Below, in pieces: positions 32,053 to 40,101 of a DNA stretch of 40,101 bases. How positions within the stretch are numbered: position 1 is the first letter of the stretch; each line of letters begins with the position of its first letter. The notes under the pieces are model-generated. The model made no database searches. It was not told the DNA's origin and saw only the letters and a list, made by a program, of their open reading frames with translations. The DNA comes from an uncultured Flavobacterium sp. (lineage in GTDB: Bacteria; Bacteroidota; Bacteroidia; Flavobacteriales; Flavobacteriaceae): positions 1 through 40,101 of the forward strand of contig CAKUAD010000016.1 of NCBI GenBank assembly GCA_934636265.1, given 5' to 3'. The position numbers and the translations under genes were made by a program.

Positions 32053-33109
32053 AGAGTTGGTTTGCAGCGTCGCTCAGCTGGTATTTTTCATTGATGTTAC
32101 GGGCAATGTCCAGTGCCTTCTCAGTGTAATCCGCGGCTTTGGCCAGCTCGCCTTTTTGATAATTTAGCCGGCCCATCGACAAATTTCCCCTAAAGAAGGC
32201 TTCTTCGGCCAAAAGCGTTTCAGGATCAGGCTGTAAAGCCATCGCCTGCTTAAACATCGACTCGGCCTTGATCAGCTCACCCTGTTCCAGATAAACCAGA
32301 CCAATCCGGCAAAGGTTTTCAATTTCGAGTGTAAAATCATTCATCCCGCCAATGAGCGTTTGTGACAATCGGGAATGACGGATGGCAGCCGCATAATCCT
32401 TTAACCCAAAATAAGCCGACGCCATCCGGTTATGCGTCCGGCCCATCTGATAGTCGACATAATTATTCTTGTCATACCGGCCGTAATAATCCAGAGTCTT
32501 ATTGTAATGCTCAATGGCCTTTTCAAACTTACCCTGGTTTAAATAAACGTAGGCAAGAGCGTAATAGGCATAGGCAAAATCTTCATCAAATACCTCGTCT
32601 GGATGGGTTTCAAAATACTTTAGCGCCATAAAAATATATGGGATAGCTTCGTCATAACGCTTTACTTTTGTATACAGCGACGCCTTGGAAATCATGGCAA
32701 AATGCATGTGCTTGAGCTCGCCGGCTTCCTTGTGGAGGGCAATGGATTTGTCAAAATAAACCAATCCCTTCTCGTGGTCGGGTTTTTTAAAATATTCTGA
32801 CCCAAGCAACCCGTAGTACGCGCCCAGCCACATGGTGTACTTTTTTTGCAACTCGGGAGGATTGGTCTTTTTACGACGGTAATTTTTCTCGGCCAGATCA
32901 CCCAGAAATTTGGAAAGGTAGTAGTAATTCTTCTCGGCTCCGGTGTAGTTTTGGTCCCTGAACAACGCAATGGTCCGTAAACGCGTAGTGTCGTGAATCT
33001 TAGGATCCTTTAGCGCGGTAAGCAGCGAATCAATTTTCCCGTCTTGGGAATAGGTCAGGCAAACAAAAAAAAGCCAGGCAAAACCAGCGGCTTTAAACGA
33101 TTTGGGCAT
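31967..33109 (-). CDS. TPR protein, probably truncated at its C-terminus
   Basis: A 380-aa frame with a signal peptide ([22 protein letters not shown]) and about seven TPR units ([56 protein letters not shown] and others). The last good TPR segment is [12 protein letters not shown] near 32021. After that the frame reads [17 protein letters not shown] and stops, which looks like out-of-frame translation of the neighbouring gene. Flavobacterial relatives usually go on to a membrane helix and a histidine kinase or LuxR-type output domain; here that part is missing. The overlap of 86 bases with the RCC1 frame is in a different phase. As it stands the protein would be an exported TPR fragment. Confidence 0.75.
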   Translation of the reverse strand: MPKSFKAAGFAWLFFVCLTYSQDGKIDSLLTALKDPKIHDTTRLRTIALFRDQNYTGAEKNYYYLSKFLGDLAEKNYRRKKTNPPELQKKYTMWLGAYYGLLGSEYFKKPDHEKGLVYFDKSIALHKEAGELKHMHFAMISKASLYTKVKRYDEAIPYIFMALKYFETHPDEVFDEDFAYAYYALAYVYLNQGKFEKAIEHYNKTLDYYGRYDKNNYVDYQMGRTHNRMASAYFGLKDYAAAIRHSRLSQTLIGGMNDFTLEIENLCRIGLVYLEQGELIKAESMFKQAMALQPDPETLLAEEAFFRGNLSMGRLNYQKGELAKAADYTEKALDIARNINEKYQLSDAANQLYEISLRQGNYKPYGQFRHSHQCHQRCSR

Positions 33110-33133
33110 AAATTAACGGTGGATTATCAAGGG

Positions 33134-33141
33134 CAAAAATA
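33134..33141 (-). promoter_or_regulatory. -7 box (TATTTTTG) for the TPR gene
   Basis: The minus strand reads TATTTTTG, 24 bases upstream of the ATG at 33109. It is a full match to TAnnTTTG, without a recognisable -33 TTG. Confidence 0.45.
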
Positions 33142-33192
33142 GGGTAAAAATTTCCACGGTTGACGCTCCTTAAAACCGTTGGCTTTTGCAAA

Positions 33193-33720
33193 TCACTTTG
33201 CCGTGTACCTCTTGTCGGTTTCCATTACGGTGCCACAGGCTTTGCAGGTACGCAAATTGGGAGAGTTGTAAAAATGTTCGTAGTGCGGCAAAAAGTCCTG
33301 CTCAATATCGTGTAGTTCAAAATAAACCTCGTGCAGTTTTTGGTTGCAGTTTTCGCAAAACCACAGCAATCCGTCAGTATAACCTTTACCGGCACGCTTT
33401 CTCTCTACAACCAAGCCTATCGAGTTGGCGCTGCGCACTGGCGAATGTGGCGTCCTGGCGGGATGCAGGTACATATCGCCGGGGCCAAGTTCCATTTCCT
33501 TTCGCTCGCCGTCAACCTGAACAATTACCTTGATGGTGCCTTCCAATTGGTAGAAAAATTCCTCCGTCTCGTTGTAGTGATAATCCTTGCGGGCGTTGGG
33601 TCCGGCCACCACCATGACAATGTAATCATCTGATTCCGGAAAAAGATTCTTGTTTCCGACGGGCGGCTTTAGCTTATCGCGATTTTTTTCGAGCCACTGG
33701 GTAAGGTTAAACGGTTTCAT
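33193..33720 (-). CDS. nbaC: 3-hydroxyanthranilate 3,4-dioxygenase
   Basis: This cupin enzyme opens the ring of 3-hydroxyanthranilate with O2, giving the precursor of quinolinate in the kynurenine pathway. The 175-aa protein has the iron ligands His48 and Glu54 (DYHYNETEEFFYQ) and His92 (HPARTPHSP). Arg44 corresponds to a substrate-binding arginine. The C-terminal rubredoxin-like site is complete, with two CxxC pairs (FCENC and TCKAC), as in bacterial homodimeric forms. The segment LVVERKRAGKGYTDGLLWFC is diagnostic. No other kynurenine-pathway gene is seen in the window; nadD lies 28 kb away and is not co-regulated by position. No clear promoter box was found upstream. Confidence 0.96.
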   Translation of the reverse strand: MKPFNLTQWLEKNRDKLKPPVGNKNLFPESDDYIVMVVAGPNARKDYHYNETEEFFYQLEGTIKVIVQVDGERKEMELGPGDMYLHPARTPHSPVRSANSIGLVVERKRAGKGYTDGLLWFCENCNQKLHEVYFELHDIEQDFLPHYEHFYNSPNLRTCKACGTVMETDKRYTAK

Positions 33721-33764
33721 GCGATGGGTTTTGAGATGTCTGACGCATCAATTGAAGGCTAAAT

Positions 33765-33795
33765 TAAATAAAAAAGGCCGGTAACACCAGCCTTT
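33765..33795 (-). terminator. Terminator of the endonuclease/phosphatase gene
   Basis: AAAGGCCGGT (33773-33782) pairs with ACCAGCCTTT (33786-33795), with one G-T pair and a 3-base loop. On the minus strand a T-rich run follows, 19 bases after the stop at 33814. Confidence 0.82.
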
Positions 33796-33813
33796 GATTT
33801 TGTAATTATGACG

Positions 33814-34941
33814 CTATTTTTTTTCCTTGATCAGGTAAATATACACCGGGAAGTGATCGCTAAATCCCGGCTCAGTTTGCGAATTCCGCAGCGGATAGCC
33901 TTTGTATTGGCCGGTGGTCTGGATCATGTAAGGCTTGTTGTAAATGCCCGCTTTCCAGTATCGGAAAGAGGTGCGATCTTCGCGGATGAGCGGCTCGCTG
34001 ACCATGATGATGTCAAAAATATCCCATGAATCGCGGTAGCCGATGGTTCCCATTCCTTTGTTGGCCATGCTTTCAAACGGATTGTAAACACCGTTTTTGC
34101 CAACCTGTTCTTTTTTGCCCTTGGCGCCTATCTCAACTTTTACTGATTTGTTGAATGAGCCGTCGTTCAAGTCGCCCAAGATAATCACTTTGGCATCGGG
34201 GTTGACATTGTAAAGTGAATCGGTGATTTTGCGGGTCAGTCGCGCTGCAGCTTCACGCAATGGCGAACTTTTTTTCTCTCCGCCTGAACGCGATGGCCAG
34301 TGGACCACGATTATGCTTACCTCTTCGCCGTCGAGCAATCCGGTAACCAACAATTGGTCGCGGGTGTAGATGCGGCGGGACTTTTGGTCAGATTCGGTTT
34401 GATCGTCGGTTGGATCTTCATCTGACTTATCCTTGGTTTTCTCTTTCTTTTTCGTGTCTTGGGCATCAGAATACAAATACAGCGGAATGGCCACGGAACT
34501 CGTTGGTGTAAAATGCTTTTTTTGATACAGTAGTCCAACGTCGATGCCGCGTCGGTCCGGCGAATCATAGTGAACAATGCCGTAATCTTTCCCAATTAGT
34601 CGGGGCTGCTTGACCAAATCCTCGAGCACGCGACGGTTTTCAATTTCTGAAGCTCCGATGAGCGTTGGCGGGTTTGGATTTTCAGCCGTCCCGATTTCAG
34701 ACAAAACGCGCGAAAGATTGTCAAGTTTGCGCTTGTACTTGGCCTCAGACCAAGCCCTGGGACCACCTGGCAGCCACTCCTCATCATTGATTGCAGGATC
34801 ATTTTCAATGTCAAAAAGATTCTCCAGATTATAAAAGGCAACCGTATGAACAATATACTTTTTTGCCTGCCCAAAAACGCCCTGAATTGCTAATAATGCA
34901 ACAAAAAGAGCGATAGACTTTCTAATTTTCATAAAAGACAT
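33814..34941 (-). CDS. Secreted endonuclease/exonuclease/phosphatase family enzyme
   Basis: A 375-aa protein with a signal peptide (MKIRKSIALFVALLAIQGVFGQ); the ATG at 34932 is as plausible as the one at 34941. The EEP fold motifs are in order: VAFYNLENLFD (metal-site Asn/Glu), GASEIENRRVLEDL, DRRGIDVGLLY, VHWPSRSGG, ILGDLNDG (catalytic Asp/Asn) and the final SDHFPVYIYL with the catalytic Asp-His pair. A charged insert rich in Lys, Asp and Glu (about residues 165-195) lies between two strands. The family cleaves phosphodiesters or phosphomonoesters; secretion suggests an extracellular or periplasmic substrate such as nucleic acid. It is divergent from the TonB receptor operon and shares its promoter region. 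Confidence 0.93.
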   Translation of the reverse strand: MSFMKIRKSIALFVALLAIQGVFGQAKKYIVHTVAFYNLENLFDIENDPAINDEEWLPGGPRAWSEAKYKRKLDNLSRVLSEIGTAENPNPPTLIGASEIENRRVLEDLVKQPRLIGKDYGIVHYDSPDRRGIDVGLLYQKKHFTPTSSVAIPLYLYSDAQDTKKKEKTKDKSDEDPTDDQTESDQKSRRIYTRDQLLVTGLLDGEEVSIIVVHWPSRSGGEKKSSPLREAAARLTRKITDSLYNVNPDAKVIILGDLNDGSFNKSVKVEIGAKGKKEQVGKNGVYNPFESMANKGMGTIGYRDSWDIFDIIMVSEPLIREDRTSFRYWKAGIYNKPYMIQTTGQYKGYPLRNSQTEPGFSDHFPVYIYLIKEKK

Positions 34942-34951
34942 ATTATCGTTA

Positions 34952-34966
34952 TGTCAAATTTTGACA
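34952..34966. promoter_or_regulatory. Palindrome TGTCAAA-T-TTTGACA, candidate operator
   Basis: A perfect 7+1+7 inverted repeat lies in the 129-base gap between the divergent endonuclease and TonB receptor genes. Its position suits a dimeric repressor or activator acting on one or both promoters. No regulator gene is adjacent. Confidence 0.45.
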
Positions 34967-34978
34967 CAATCTTGGGGC

Positions 34979-34986
34979 CAAAAGTA
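34979..34986 (-). promoter_or_regulatory. -7 box (TACTTTTG) for the endonuclease/phosphatase gene
   Basis: The minus strand reads TACTTTTG, a full TAnnTTTG match, about 37-46 bases upstream of the two candidate start codons. The palindrome at 34952-34966 would lie just downstream of the transcript start. Confidence 0.45.
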
Positions 34987-35006
34987 GATAATAATATGAA
35001 ATGATG

Positions 35007-35014
35007 TACATTTG
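35007..35014 (+). promoter_or_regulatory. -7 box (TACATTTG) for the TonB receptor operon
   Basis: TACATTTG fully matches TAnnTTTG and is identical to the box before the ArsC-like gene. It lies 56 bases before the ATG at 35071, leaving a leader of about 50 bases. No -33 TTG was found. Confidence 0.5.
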
Positions 35015-35070
35015 CGCGCTGTTAAGTTTTTATTAACCACTGACGGCAAGCATTTTAACTTAAATTTTTT

Positions 35071-37941
35071 ATGAAAAAACTAATTATCAGTACTTTATTT
35101 GTGATGCAGACGGTACTGGTGTTGGCTCAGACCGGGGTAACCGGAAAGGTTGTCGACTCCGAAACGCAGTTGCCATTGCAAAACGTCGAGGTCTCGGTAC
35201 AAAACACCACCGTTTCCGGAGTTACCGATGCGTTGGGTGTGTTTAATCTTGAGGTTGCCGATTCCGGCCGTCGCACCGTGCAGGTAAAAACAGCGGGCTA
35301 TCGCGACCAGTTTCTGCCTGTAACCATTGTCAAAGACCAGATGGTAAACGTAGGGACCGTGGTTTTGGAAGAAGACATCACATCAGAGCAGGAATTAAGC
35401 CTTATCACCATTACTGAAAATGATTTGGGTGATGACAACAGCGGATCAGAGAGCACTGCGGGACTTTTGCAGGCCTCTCGCGATACTTATCATCAGACAG
35501 CCGCATTCAACTGGGGGCAAGCCCGCTTCAGGATTCGCGGTCTTGACAACGAGTACGGCACCACCATGATTAACGGAATCATCATGAATAAAATCCTGGA
35601 TGGGCGCCCGCAATGGGGTAACTGGGGCGGATTGAACGACGCCACACGTAACCAGGAATTCACCATGGGGCTTATGCCTTCTGACTATACCTTTGGCGGA
35701 ATTCTGGGTACGCAGGAAATCAACACCCGCGCTTCTATCTACCGTCCGGGAACCCGAATCTCATTTGCCGGAACCAATACCAACTACAGTTATCGTATGA
35801 TGGGGACCCATGCTTCAGGCATGAATAGCGATGGATGGGCGTATGTCATTTCGGCATCGCGCCGTTGGGCTACCGAAGGTTATTTTGAAGGTACCGACTA
35901 CAGTGCCAACTCAGTTTTTGCTAGCGTCGAGAAAAAATTCAACGATAAACACTCCCTTAACTTCACCTCGATTTTTGCACAAAACGAGCGCGGAAGAAAC
36001 TCTCCAAACACTGAAGAAGTTACAGCCATTGCCGGCGTTAAATACAACTCGTACTGGGGTTGGCAGGATGGCAAAAAGCGCAACGCACGCGATCGCAATG
36101 TCGAGGAGCCGGTACTTATGCTGGGCCATTACTGGAAACTTACCGAGAGAACGCAGTTAAATACCAATATTGCCTATCAGACGGGATATCTAGCCAGCAG
36201 CCGTTTGGATTTTAACGGTGTCAACAACCCTGACCCAACCTACTATCGCAACCTGCCCAGCTATTTTACGTCGCTTTACAACAACGACGTTGCCACGGTT
36301 TTGGCCAACGACCCTACGGCGTATCAGCCAGGTGGTCTTGGCGGAATCTGGACGCCAAACTTTCTAGCAGCGGCCAATCCGCTTGACGCAAAATTCCTGG
36401 GCCAACGCCAGATTGACTGGGCCGCCATGTATCGCGCGAACACAACCCCCATCATCGTTGATGGTGTAGAAGTGGGACGTGCTCCTGCTGAAAGCCGCTA
36501 CGTATTGTATGAAGACCGCACCGAGGACAAACTTTGGTCGGCCAACAGCATCCTGAACTCACAGATTTCCGACAACATCGTGATGAATGCCGGAGTACAT
36601 CTGCGCAAACTCAAATCACACAACTTCCAACATCTGACTGATTTGCTTGGCGGTGCGTACTATGCCGACTACGATCCATTTGGTGTGGGCACACAACAAC
36701 AGAGCGATTTGAACAACCCTGACCGACAAGTTGTTGAGGGAGATGAGTTTGGCTACAACTACAACCTGTTGGCCACTACGATTGACGCCTTTACGCAGTT
36801 CCGCTTTACCTACCGCGACGTAGATTTTTACACCGCGCAGACGTTTTCACGTAACGAATACCAGCGTGAAGGCCTGTACCGCAACGGTTACTACCCAACA
36901 AACTCGTTTGGGAAAAGCAAGCGCATCACGTATGAAAACTTTGGTTTTAAAGGTGGTATGACCATCAAACTTACCGGCCAGCACATGATTGCCGTTAACG
37001 GTGGATTCATGACCAAGGCACCCAACATGCGTAATGTATTCCCTAACGCCCGCTTGAGCAACAACCTGCTCGAGGCTGAAAATGAGCGTATCTCAACCGG
37101 TGACATCAGCTACATTGTCCGCGCACCACGTTTTAAAGGTCGCCTTACCGGATTTATCGCCAACATGGAAAACGCTACCGAAACCGCATTCTTCTTTGCC
37201 GAGGGCGTTTTTGAGGACAGCGAAGGATCAGACACCGATGCGTTTGTGGCGGAAAGCGTTACCAACCTTAAAAAGCGCAACATTGGCGCTGAGTTGGGCA
37301 TGGAATACCAAATCACATCAACCATCAAGGCTATCGCATCAGCCTCTTACGGACAGTACATCTACGCCAACAACCCTACGGTTTATCTGAATCAGGATGC
37401 GCTGGCAACAGTTGACAATCCTAATCCTTTGCGCAACCTGGGTGAGGCCAAGATGAAAAATTACCGTCTGCCCGGCACCCCGCAGCAAGCCTATTCATTT
37501 GGTCTGGAATACCGCGATCCCAAATTCTGGTGGATTGGTGCCAACGTAAACTACCTGGATGACAACTACCTCGATATTTCTCCGCTTTTGCGCACGCAGA
37601 ACTTTGTACGCAACCCGGCCGACATCAGCGGCGGTGCGTTCCCTGAAATCACCAACGAACGCGTTCGCGAGTTGTTGAAGCAGGAAAAATTTGATCCGGT
37701 TAAACTTGTAAACCTTTCAGGCGGAAAGTCATGGAGGATAAAAAGCACAACCATCGGTATTTTTGCCATGGTCAACAACCTTTTCAACTACACATACAAG
37801 ACAGGTGGCTTTGAGCAAGCGCGCAACGCAAACTACCGCGAACTCAACCAGGACGTTGCAAGCGGAACTCCTGCCTTTGCCCCTAAATATTTCTATGGTT
37901 ACGGACGTACCTACTTCGCTAACCTTTACATCAACTTCTAA
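35071..37941 (+). CDS. TonB-dependent outer-membrane receptor with CarboxypepD_reg domain
   Basis: A 956-aa TonB-dependent receptor. A signal peptide (MKKLIISTLFVMQTVLVLAQ) is followed by a carboxypeptidase-regulatory-like beta domain at about residues 22-105 (TGVTGKVVDSETQLPLQNVEV, GVFNLEV). The plug holds GLLQASRDTY, RFRIRGLDNEYGTTMINGI and a GGILGTQEINTRASIYRPG end. The long barrel closes with GYGRTYFANLYINF, ending in Phe. No SusD-like gene follows, so this is not a typical polysaccharide-utilisation pair. It leads an operon with two lipoproteins, 14 bases before the first. The substrate is unknown. The divergent secreted endonuclease/phosphatase suggests phosphate-containing or nucleic acid-derived material, which is inference. 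Confidence 0.94.
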   Translation: MKKLIISTLFVMQTVLVLAQTGVTGKVVDSETQLPLQNVEVSVQNTTVSGVTDALGVFNLEVADSGRRTVQVKTAGYRDQFLPVTIVKDQMVNVGTVVLEEDITSEQELSLITITENDLGDDNSGSESTAGLLQASRDTYHQTAAFNWGQARFRIRGLDNEYGTTMINGIIMNKILDGRPQWGNWGGLNDATRNQEFTMGLMPSDYTFGGILGTQEINTRASIYRPGTRISFAGTNTNYSYRMMGTHASGMNSDGWAYVISASRRWATEGYFEGTDYSANSVFASVEKKFNDKHSLNFTSIFAQNERGRNSPNTEEVTAIAGVKYNSYWGWQDGKKRNARDRNVEEPVLMLGHYWKLTERTQLNTNIAYQTGYLASSRLDFNGVNNPDPTYYRNLPSYFTSLYNNDVATVLANDPTAYQPGGLGGIWTPNFLAAANPLDAKFLGQRQIDWAAMYRANTTPIIVDGVEVGRAPAESRYVLYEDRTEDKLWSANSILNSQISDNIVMNAGVHLRKLKSHNFQHLTDLLGGAYYADYDPFGVGTQQQSDLNNPDRQVVEGDEFGYNYNLLATTIDAFTQFRFTYRDVDFYTAQTFSRNEYQREGLYRNGYYPTNSFGKSKRITYENFGFKGGMTIKLTGQHMIAVNGGFMTKAPNMRNVFPNARLSNNLLEAENERISTGDISYIVRAPRFKGRLTGFIANMENATETAFFFAEGVFEDSEGSDTDAFVAESVTNLKKRNIGAELGMEYQITSTIKAIASASYGQYIYANNPTVYLNQDALATVDNPNPLRNLGEAKMKNYRLPGTPQQAYSFGLEYRDPKFWWIGANVNYLDDNYLDISPLLRTQNFVRNPADISGGAFPEITNERVRELLKQEKFDPVKLVNLSGGKSWRIKSTTIGIFAMVNNLFNYTYKTGGFEQARNANYRELNQDVASGTPAFAPKYFYGYGRTYFANLYINF

Positions 37942-37955
37942 AAAAAAACGATACT

Positions 37956-39326
37956 ATGAAAACTACATTTTTTAAATCTGCTTTGTTTGCAGCCGCCGTC
38001 GCCGGTGTTTTCTCGGCCTGCGTCAACGATGACGACTACGAGACACCAACATTTGACTGTACTGAAACCGACGTGGTGAAAACCATGGAAGTATCTGAAT
38101 TCCCGTTCTCCTCTACCCTGGCCCAATACACCGGTGATGATGTCATCGAAGCCTACGTTACGTCAAGCGACGAGGGTGGAAACTTTTTTAAATCGATCTC
38201 ATTCCAGACGCTTCCTACCGACGGACCGGTTATCGGATTCAGCGTTCCGGTTGATGTGACGTCAACCTTCATCAACTTTGAACCTGGCCGTAAAGTGCTC
38301 ATCGAAGTTAAAAACCTTTACACTGACACCTCAAACGACGGTAAACGCATCGGAGCCATCTTTGTAAACTCTTCAGGCCAAGCGTCGGTAGGACGTATGC
38401 CGGAGTCACTTTACCGCGAGACGCTCAACAAATCCTGTACGATTGTCAATGAAAATGAACTGGTCCGCACGATGACCATTGCTGAAGCTTTGAACAACGC
38501 CAACATCAACACCCTGATTGAAATTGAGGACGTTCAGTTTTCAGACGCTGCCATCAACACCACTTACTACGATCCAAACAACGATTTGGGCGGTGCTACC
38601 AACCACCTGCTTGTTGACGCCGAAGGTAATTCCATCATCTTCCGCACCAGCAGTTTCTCTAACTTTGCCTCTAAGCCGGTTGCCGACGGGCGCGGAAAAG
38701 TTCGCGGTGTCCTGACCAAGTTCGGATCAGACTTCCAGTTCATGGCCCGTACCGAGCGCGACATCAAACTCGACGGCCCACGCCTTTCGCCAATTTTTGC
38801 CGAGAACTTTGAAAGTATCACATCAACAGGAAACAACCAGTTCATCGCCCTTCCAGGATGGAGCAACGTGTCGATGAACGGCGGTGCCGAAAAGTGGGAA
38901 GCCCGTGTTTTCAGCAACAACAGATACGCTCAATTCTCGCCATTCGGACTTACACCGGCCGAGAACAACGTCGACACCCGTCTAATCACGCCTGGTATCA
39001 ACCTTGACAACTCAACCGACGAATTCCTGCGCTTTGGTTCAAAAATCGGATTCGCCAATGGTGAAGCTGTAACGGTTTGGGCATCTACCGACTACAACGG
39101 TGGCGGAACTGTTGCTGATGTAAACGCCGCTACCTGGGTTCAGCTCGACGCTACTTTTGCCGCGCAAACCCAATCGTATCCAACCAATTATACCAGCTCA
39201 GGAAACGTAGACCTTTCAGGTTTTTCAGGAACCGTTTACATTTCATTCCGCTATGTTGGAGGAACCAACGGAATCACGTCTACTTACCAGATCGACAACA
39301 TCGAAGTTTACGGAAACTCAAACTAA
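37956..39326 (+). CDS. DUF5689 surface lipoprotein
   Basis: A 456-aa lipoprotein: the signal peptide ends in the lipobox FSAC with Cys22, followed by VNDDDYE. The acidic triplet after the Cys resembles the lipoprotein export signal that sends Bacteroidetes lipoproteins to the cell surface. Residues about 45-270 form a DUF5689-type region with a strand pattern like an OB fold (LVRTMTIAEALNNANINTLIE, DGRGKVRGVLTKFGSDFQFMAR). The C-terminal 180 residues are a jelly-roll-like domain (FAENFES, LPGWSNVSMNGG, VTVWASTDYNGGG, YQIDNIEVYG), as in choice-of-anchor domains that bind ligands. It should partner the upstream TonB receptor as a surface binding protein. It follows the receptor by 14 bases. Confidence 0.88.
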   Translation: MKTTFFKSALFAAAVAGVFSACVNDDDYETPTFDCTETDVVKTMEVSEFPFSSTLAQYTGDDVIEAYVTSSDEGGNFFKSISFQTLPTDGPVIGFSVPVDVTSTFINFEPGRKVLIEVKNLYTDTSNDGKRIGAIFVNSSGQASVGRMPESLYRETLNKSCTIVNENELVRTMTIAEALNNANINTLIEIEDVQFSDAAINTTYYDPNNDLGGATNHLLVDAEGNSIIFRTSSFSNFASKPVADGRGKVRGVLTKFGSDFQFMARTERDIKLDGPRLSPIFAENFESITSTGNNQFIALPGWSNVSMNGGAEKWEARVFSNNRYAQFSPFGLTPAENNVDTRLITPGINLDNSTDEFLRFGSKIGFANGEAVTVWASTDYNGGGTVADVNAATWVQLDATFAAQTQSYPTNYTSSGNVDLSGFSGTVYISFRYVGGTNGITSTYQIDNIEVYGNSN

Positions 39327-39332
39327 TCCAAA

Positions 39333-39767
39333 ATGAAAAAACAGATCACACTGGCTTTTGCCCTGATCGCGGGAGTTTTCACAGTTTCTTGCAACGAGGA
39401 CGACGATCCAAAATTCGAGAACATCGACCGCATGGCCGGCGAGTGGCAACTGACAAAGATTGGCACGCTCAACGGTTCGGCGATCAACTACACCAACGTG
39501 GGCAGCTGCGCGCCATCGCTTTCATTTGCCGACAGCTCCTTTGTCCAAGTTGATGCAACTCTTGTCGACGAAGCTTGCCAAACCACTACATTCTCGGGCC
39601 TGTACGGTATCGAGGATGGCAACCTCGTCCTGTATTACGACGACATGACCGAAGCCACAGCCGACATCCTGACGCTTACCGACAAGGAACTGGAGTTGGT
39701 AGAAAACGACACCGAAACCAATTCGCTGACGTTTTTGCGCTACCGCAAGGTAACCCCTACCGAATAA
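39333..39767 (+). CDS. Lipocalin-like lipoprotein
   Basis: A 144-aa lipoprotein. Lipobox TVSC with Cys20, followed by NEDDDP, again acidic like a surface-export signal. The rest resembles the Bacteroidetes lipocalin-like domain: LAGEWQ-type start (MAGEWQLTKIGTLNG), a Cys pair in GSCAPSLSF and DEACQTT that may form a disulfide, and a late strand KELELVENDTETNSLTFLRYRKV. Such small beta-barrels bind hydrophobic ligands or act as accessory lipoproteins. It starts 6 bases after the DUF5689 gene and is the last gene of the receptor operon. The ligand is unknown. Confidence 0.85.
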   Translation: MKKQITLAFALIAGVFTVSCNEDDDPKFENIDRMAGEWQLTKIGTLNGSAINYTNVGSCAPSLSFADSSFVQVDATLVDEACQTTTFSGLYGIEDGNLVLYYDDMTEATADILTLTDKELELVENDTETNSLTFLRYRKVTPTE

Positions 39768-39782
39768 TTAAAATCTATTTGC

Positions 39783-39808
39783 AAAAGCCGCCTCCGGGCG
39801 GTTTTTTT
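39783..39808 (+). terminator. Terminator of the TonB receptor operon
   Basis: AAAAGCCGCC pairs with GGCGGTTTTT around a TCCG loop (one G-T pair), followed by a T run, 16 bases after the stop at 39767. The stretch to 39968 shows nothing further that I can support. Confidence 0.9.
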
Positions 39809-39968
39809 GTGCCTTTATTTTGCATTTGCAGGCGTTTCTAATCTTTGGTCAAGGGAACCCGATAATAAGTAAAAAAGGCTTTAAATGCGCCTGTTTTTAC
39901 ACCGAATCCCATTCATCATTCCCACTCAATTCCCTGAAAGTTTCAAGAATTCATTTTAAGGTATCAGT

Positions 39969-40101
39969 CTTTTTTTTGGGCGTGCCGGCGCAACTCAACT
40001 CAAGGGTTAATTGGTAATTGGCCGTTGGCCATTGTCAACGGATTGGCGCCGTCGGGCTGTGCGCGCTCGCTTTTGTCCGCTTGGGCGTCCAAAGAGCTCA
40101 A
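39969..40101 (+). repeat. Dispersed intergenic element, copy B, running off the window
   Basis: A T run leads into GGGCGTGCCGGCGC (39978-39991), GCGCCGTCGGGCT (40046-40058), CTCGCTTTT (40066-40074) and AAAGAGCTCAA (40091-40101). These four blocks are identical to copy A at 27941-28055. The loop between the first two blocks is 54 bases here against 35 in A, and between the last two 16 against 26. The 7-base gap between blocks two and three keeps its length but not its sequence. GGCGC and GCGCC at the first loop's edges can pair. No protein is encoded in 39768-40101. Confidence 0.75.

Overview
The window looks like chromosomal DNA of a member of the Flavobacteriaceae, probably Flavobacterium or a close relative with a fairly high G+C for the group. 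The evidence is the gene families (moxR/DUF58/Bat aerotolerance operon, a CarboxypepD_reg TonB-dependent receptor with a DUF5689 lipoprotein, LytS/LytTR pair, proteins with type A T9SS sorting tails), lipoproteins with an acidic stretch after the lipobox Cys, and several sites matching the Bacteroidetes promoter TTG-N(19-21)-TAnnTTTG. I see no tRNA, rRNA, CRISPR array, prophage or transposase. Most of the window is housekeeping.

Layout. 1-509: 3' end of an outer-membrane beta-barrel gene. 705-1847 (-): a cystathionine gamma-synthase-type PLP enzyme, divergent from an ArsC/Spx-like protein and an EamA transporter (1929-3162), with abutting promoters between them. 3193-6786 (+): a tight cluster of YicC-type RNase, gmk, nadD, DUF2200 and a YqhD-like alcohol dehydrogenase, ended by a terminator. 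7050-8245 (+): gpsA and a small membrane protein, meeting a 135-aa unknown gene (-) stop to stop. 8802-9821 (-): pheS. 9882-19118 (-): the complete Bat locus, read from right to left as moxR, DUF58, a BatD-like two-TM protein, batA, batB, batC, batD, batE and a 118-aa unknown. Most of its genes overlap by 1-13 nt.

19380-21425 (+): an aldo/keto reductase and an AlbA_2-type protein. 21422-23418 (-): a T9SS cargo protein, a beta-helix protein and a previously uncalled 55-aa membrane mini-protein, behind a well-matched promoter. 23585-26396 (+): a TPR-LytS kinase and a LytTR regulator. 26668-27911 (+): a calcineurin-like phosphatase and a small beta-barrel. 28114-29667 (-): an ALDH7-type dehydrogenase. 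29824-33109 (-): an RCC1/T9SS protein and a TPR protein that appear to have been joined end to end, each missing part of itself. 33193-33720 (-): 3-hydroxyanthranilate dioxygenase. 33814-39767: a secreted endonuclease/exonuclease/phosphatase divergent from a TonB receptor, DUF5689 lipoprotein and lipocalin-like lipoprotein operon, with a perfect palindrome in the shared promoter region. I infer that this last group may be an envelope scavenging system for nucleic acids or phosphate esters.

Three non-coding elements stand out. Copies at 27917-28066 (inverted) and 39969-40101 share five conserved blocks separated by variable loops. A different element fills 8684-8795 beside pheS. They look like dispersed, fold-prone intergenic repeats.
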